From positions 437,720 to 501,719 of the forward strand of contig JADKBC010000049.1 in NCBI GenBank assembly GCA_016715205.1: DNA of 64,000 nucleotides, written 5' to 3'. A program made the translations under genes and the position numbers. Positions 62,009-64,000 of the stretch are shown one piece after another (position 1 is the stretch's first letter; every line of letters starts with the position of its first letter). The notes beneath the pieces were generated by a model. The model searched no databases and was not told where the DNA came from. It was given only the letters and a program-made list of their open reading frames with translations. Origin of the DNA: Holophaga sp. (GTDB lineage: Bacteria; Acidobacteriota; Holophagae; Holophagales; Holophagaceae).

Positions 62009-64000
62009 TCAAAGGTCCCGCAGTCGCTGTTGGAGGGAGGGCACATCCTCCGGAGCCACCTTGCGGGCCAGGGCCAGGGCCTGTTCCATCCGGCGGCGGG
62101 CCTCCTCCCGATGGCCTCGGGTCGCCATCTCCAGGGCTTCGGCCCGGAGTACGAAGGGGTTTTCGGCCTCTTTTTCCCGAGCCTGTTTCAGAAGTTGGGC
62201 CACCCGGTCGGGCTTGGCCGAGCGCCGACCCAGGATGGCCTCGGCCTGGCCCGCCAGATCCTGGGCCAGCCCCGAATTGTCCTTGAGTTGAAGGTGCAGG
62301 TCGGCGGCTGATTGAAAATGGCTCAGGGCTGTGGTTTTCTGGCCCGCGCCCAGTTCCAGACAGCCGAGCTGAAACCGCACCAGGGCTTCCATGGGACGTT
62401 TGCGCAATTCCTGGCAAAGGGCCAGGGCTTCGCCCAGAAATGCCCGGCCCGTGGTCCAATCCCCTTGCACGCGCCCGAGGATGCCAAGGTTGGTGAGGGG
62501 AATTACGGTGCCGGAGCGATGGCCGATCTCCCGTTTGATGCGCAGGGATTCCCGGAAAAAACCTTCCGCCTTGGCGAAGGCGCCGTTGCCAATGGCCACA
62601 TCACCCAGGTTATTGAGGGCCAGGGATTCGGCCCAACGATCATCCGTTTCCCTAGCGCTGGCTAGCACCCGTAGGTAGTTCTCCTCGGCGATCCGGAAAT
62701 CACCCCGGTCCTTGGCCGCCACTGCCAGATTGTTGAGGGTGAGCATTTCCTCGGCCTTTTTGCCCAGCCGTCGCTCGATGATCAGGGCCTGGCCCAAAAA
62801 CTGCTCGGCCTCCTGGGGACGTTTCTGCTCCAGGGCCAGAAACCCGAGGTTGTTGAAGAGCACGGATTGAAAGTCCTCATCCCCTTGGGCACGGGCGAGG
62901 GCCAGGGCCTCGTCAAAGGAGGCGCGGCTCTCTTCCCATTGCCCCTGTTCCATCCGCAGCAGGCCCAGTTGGGTCACCGCCTGGATTTCACTGCGGCGGT
63001 TGCCCATGGCCCGTGCTGCCCAACGGCCCCACTGAATGGCCAAATCACAGGTGGGATCCCCGAGCTTTTGGAGGCAAATGCCGTACTGCACCACGGCCCC
63101 ACTGAAAAAGGGCGCCGATTCCGCCGCCTTTTTCAGGTGCCCCCGAGCCTCCTTGAAATCCCCGCGGTCCATGAGTTCCTTGCCCTTGGCATAGGCCTGG
63201 TAAGCCTCCGGCGGGAGGGTGATTTCTTCGGTGGGGCGATGGCCAAAGGGATCCACGGCCTTCAACAGATCCAGGGACGCTTTGCGAGAAAGGGTCTGCA
63301 GACCAAAGCGATCCGAAGTTTCCTGGGAATCATGCCCCTCAGCGCGGATGCGGCCTTGGCGGTCCAGTAGGCGGTAGGACAGCAGCCAGCCTCCGGTGGG
63401 GGTTTTCTTCAATTCGGAGGCCAGGCAAAGCTCGGTGCCCAATTTTCGGTGGATTTTGCGAGCATCCTCGGCGGTGATTGCTTGTTCCGTGGAAAGTTTA
63501 AGGTCTGAGACGGCTTCCATGGGCACCACCCGCAGCCGGGTGCTGGTGCGGAGCCCAGCGCCCACCAGATCCGGCAGCACCCAGCGCAGTTCCGCCTGCA
63601 TGGAGGCGTCGCCCGTGCGATTCACTACCGGCAATACGGCGATGCCTGCGGGTCGCTCCTTCACCAGGTCCGCCACCACGCCGCGGCCAAGCAACACGTA
63701 GCCTGTGGTGCCGAGCACCAGGGTGACCATAGCCGTGAGGGCCGCCACCCCCATGCGTCCCAGGGGTCGCAGGATCCGTTTCAGTTCCTGCGCAACCTGC
63801 GCGGCGGTCAGGCGGTCCTCGGGTTTTGGCGCGAGCATGCCCTCCAGAAGGGCCGCGCCACTTCGGGAGAGGCGGCGCACCTTCAGGGGCTTGCGGCGGT
63901 TGGCCAGCACGGCCTTGAAGCGTTCCCGCCCTTCGCCCGGGAAGGGGTGCTCCCCGGCCAAAAGCTCCCAGAGCATGATTCCCAGGGCAAAGACATCGCT
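62009..64000 (-). CDS. Ser/Thr protein kinase with TPR repeats (N-terminus beyond window)
   Basis: The frame is open to the right edge. Seen: the end of a Hanks-type kinase domain (SDVFALGIMLWELLAGEHPFP, APKPEDRLTA), a membrane span (about 82-105 of the visible part), a domain with GIAVLPVVNRTGDASMQ of the kind that follows many such kinases, and a long TPR array of at least eight repeats (about 260-600). The kinase ATP-binding loop lies outside. It resembles the kinase at 13.9 kb in plan, but its composition is even. It is upstream of and co-directional with the tolC homologue. Confidence 0.85.
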   Translation of the reverse strand, partial: SDVFALGIMLWELLAGEHPFPGEGRERFKAVLANRRKPLKVRRLSRSGAALLEGMLAPKPEDRLTAAQVAQELKRILRPLGRMGVAALTAMVTLVLGTTGYVLLGRGVVADLVKERPAGIAVLPVVNRTGDASMQAELRWVLPDLVGAGLRTSTRLRVVPMEAVSDLKLSTEQAITAEDARKIHRKLGTELCLASELKKTPTGGWLLSYRLLDRQGRIRAEGHDSQETSDRFGLQTLSRKASLDLLKAVDPFGHRPTEEITLPPEAYQAYAKGKELMDRGDFKEARGHLKKAAESAPFFSGAVVQYGICLQKLGDPTCDLAIQWGRWAARAMGNRRSEIQAVTQLGLLRMEQGQWEESRASFDEALALARAQGDEDFQSVLFNNLGFLALEQKRPQEAEQFLGQALIIERRLGKKAEEMLTLNNLAVAAKDRGDFRIAEENYLRVLASARETDDRWAESLALNNLGDVAIGNGAFAKAEGFFRESLRIKREIGHRSGTVIPLTNLGILGRVQGDWTTGRAFLGEALALCQELRKRPMEALVRFQLGCLELGAGQKTTALSHFQSAADLHLQLKDNSGLAQDLAGQAEAILGRRSAKPDRVAQLLKQAREKEAENPFVLRAEALEMATRGHREEARRRMEQALALARKVAPEDVPSLQQRLRDL

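Overview
The window (GC roughly 60%, tightly packed, many ATGA/GTGA start-stop overlaps) looks like the chromosome of a motile, Gram-negative, non-enteric bacterium. The best guess is Acidobacteriota, class Holophagae (Geothrix/Holophaga-like). Support: a lipid A-type acyltransferase and a TolC-family protein (outer membrane), a flagellar export operon, two bacillithiol genes (bshB1, bshC), two Ser/Thr kinases fused to TPR repeats, and a DUF5916-type beta-barrel protein. The taxon is inferred from gene content; no rRNA or tRNA gene was seen.

Layout. 0-6 kb: end of a CPA2-type antiporter, a P2-type cation ATPase, a DUF502 protein and an MgtC/DUF4010 membrane protein. 6-8.3 kb: bshB1-tilS and a chorismate mutase. 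8.4-8.7 kb: an unusual inverted-repeat element. 8.7-17 kb: a frameshifted BaiN/HI0933 flavoprotein, a TPR membrane protein, a U32 (RlhA-like) protein and a large kinase-TPR protein. 17.3-21.5 kb: a 1381-residue repeat-rich surface lipoprotein with a lamin-tail domain. 21.7-29.3 kb: an old yellow enzyme, DinB, frameshifted methylmalonyl-CoA decarboxylase, a short BshC, and a tonB-small ORF-DUF4349 cluster, then recO. 29.4-35 kb: a transglutaminase-like protein and ALDH, then a BlaI/BlaR1-like pair behind a clear promoter and operator. 35-43 kb: pyruvate kinase, a Fis-type regulator and three GAPDH-family genes. 43-53 kb: adenine methyltransferase, YihY-cNMP fusion, CopZ-N-like Fe-S protein, S37 peptidase, cyclophilin, acyltransferase, TPR protein and response regulator. 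53-57 kb: flagellar export genes fliO-P-Q-R-flhB with a duplicated junction between fliP and fliQ. 57-64 kb: XdhC/MocA pair, two flavin oxidoreductases, a doubly frameshifted tolC homologue and the C-terminal part of a second kinase-TPR protein.

The most striking features are: (1) a 57-bp duplication of the fliP 3' end plus a hairpin insert that creates a 56-codon ORF coupled to both fliP and fliQ; (2) a 241-bp element whose arms each carry three CGGGGAT heptamers at exact 10-bp spacing; (3) three GAPDH paralogues in 6 kb, one with an altered active-site loop, translationally coupled to its neighbour; (4) an M56 (BlaR1-like) protease whose C-terminus is an STN/secretin-like domain; (5) a YihY membrane protein fused to a cyclic-nucleotide-binding domain and coupled to a solitary DNA methyltransferase. 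Five single-base frameshifts in otherwise well-conserved genes suggest either sequencing indels or recent decay.
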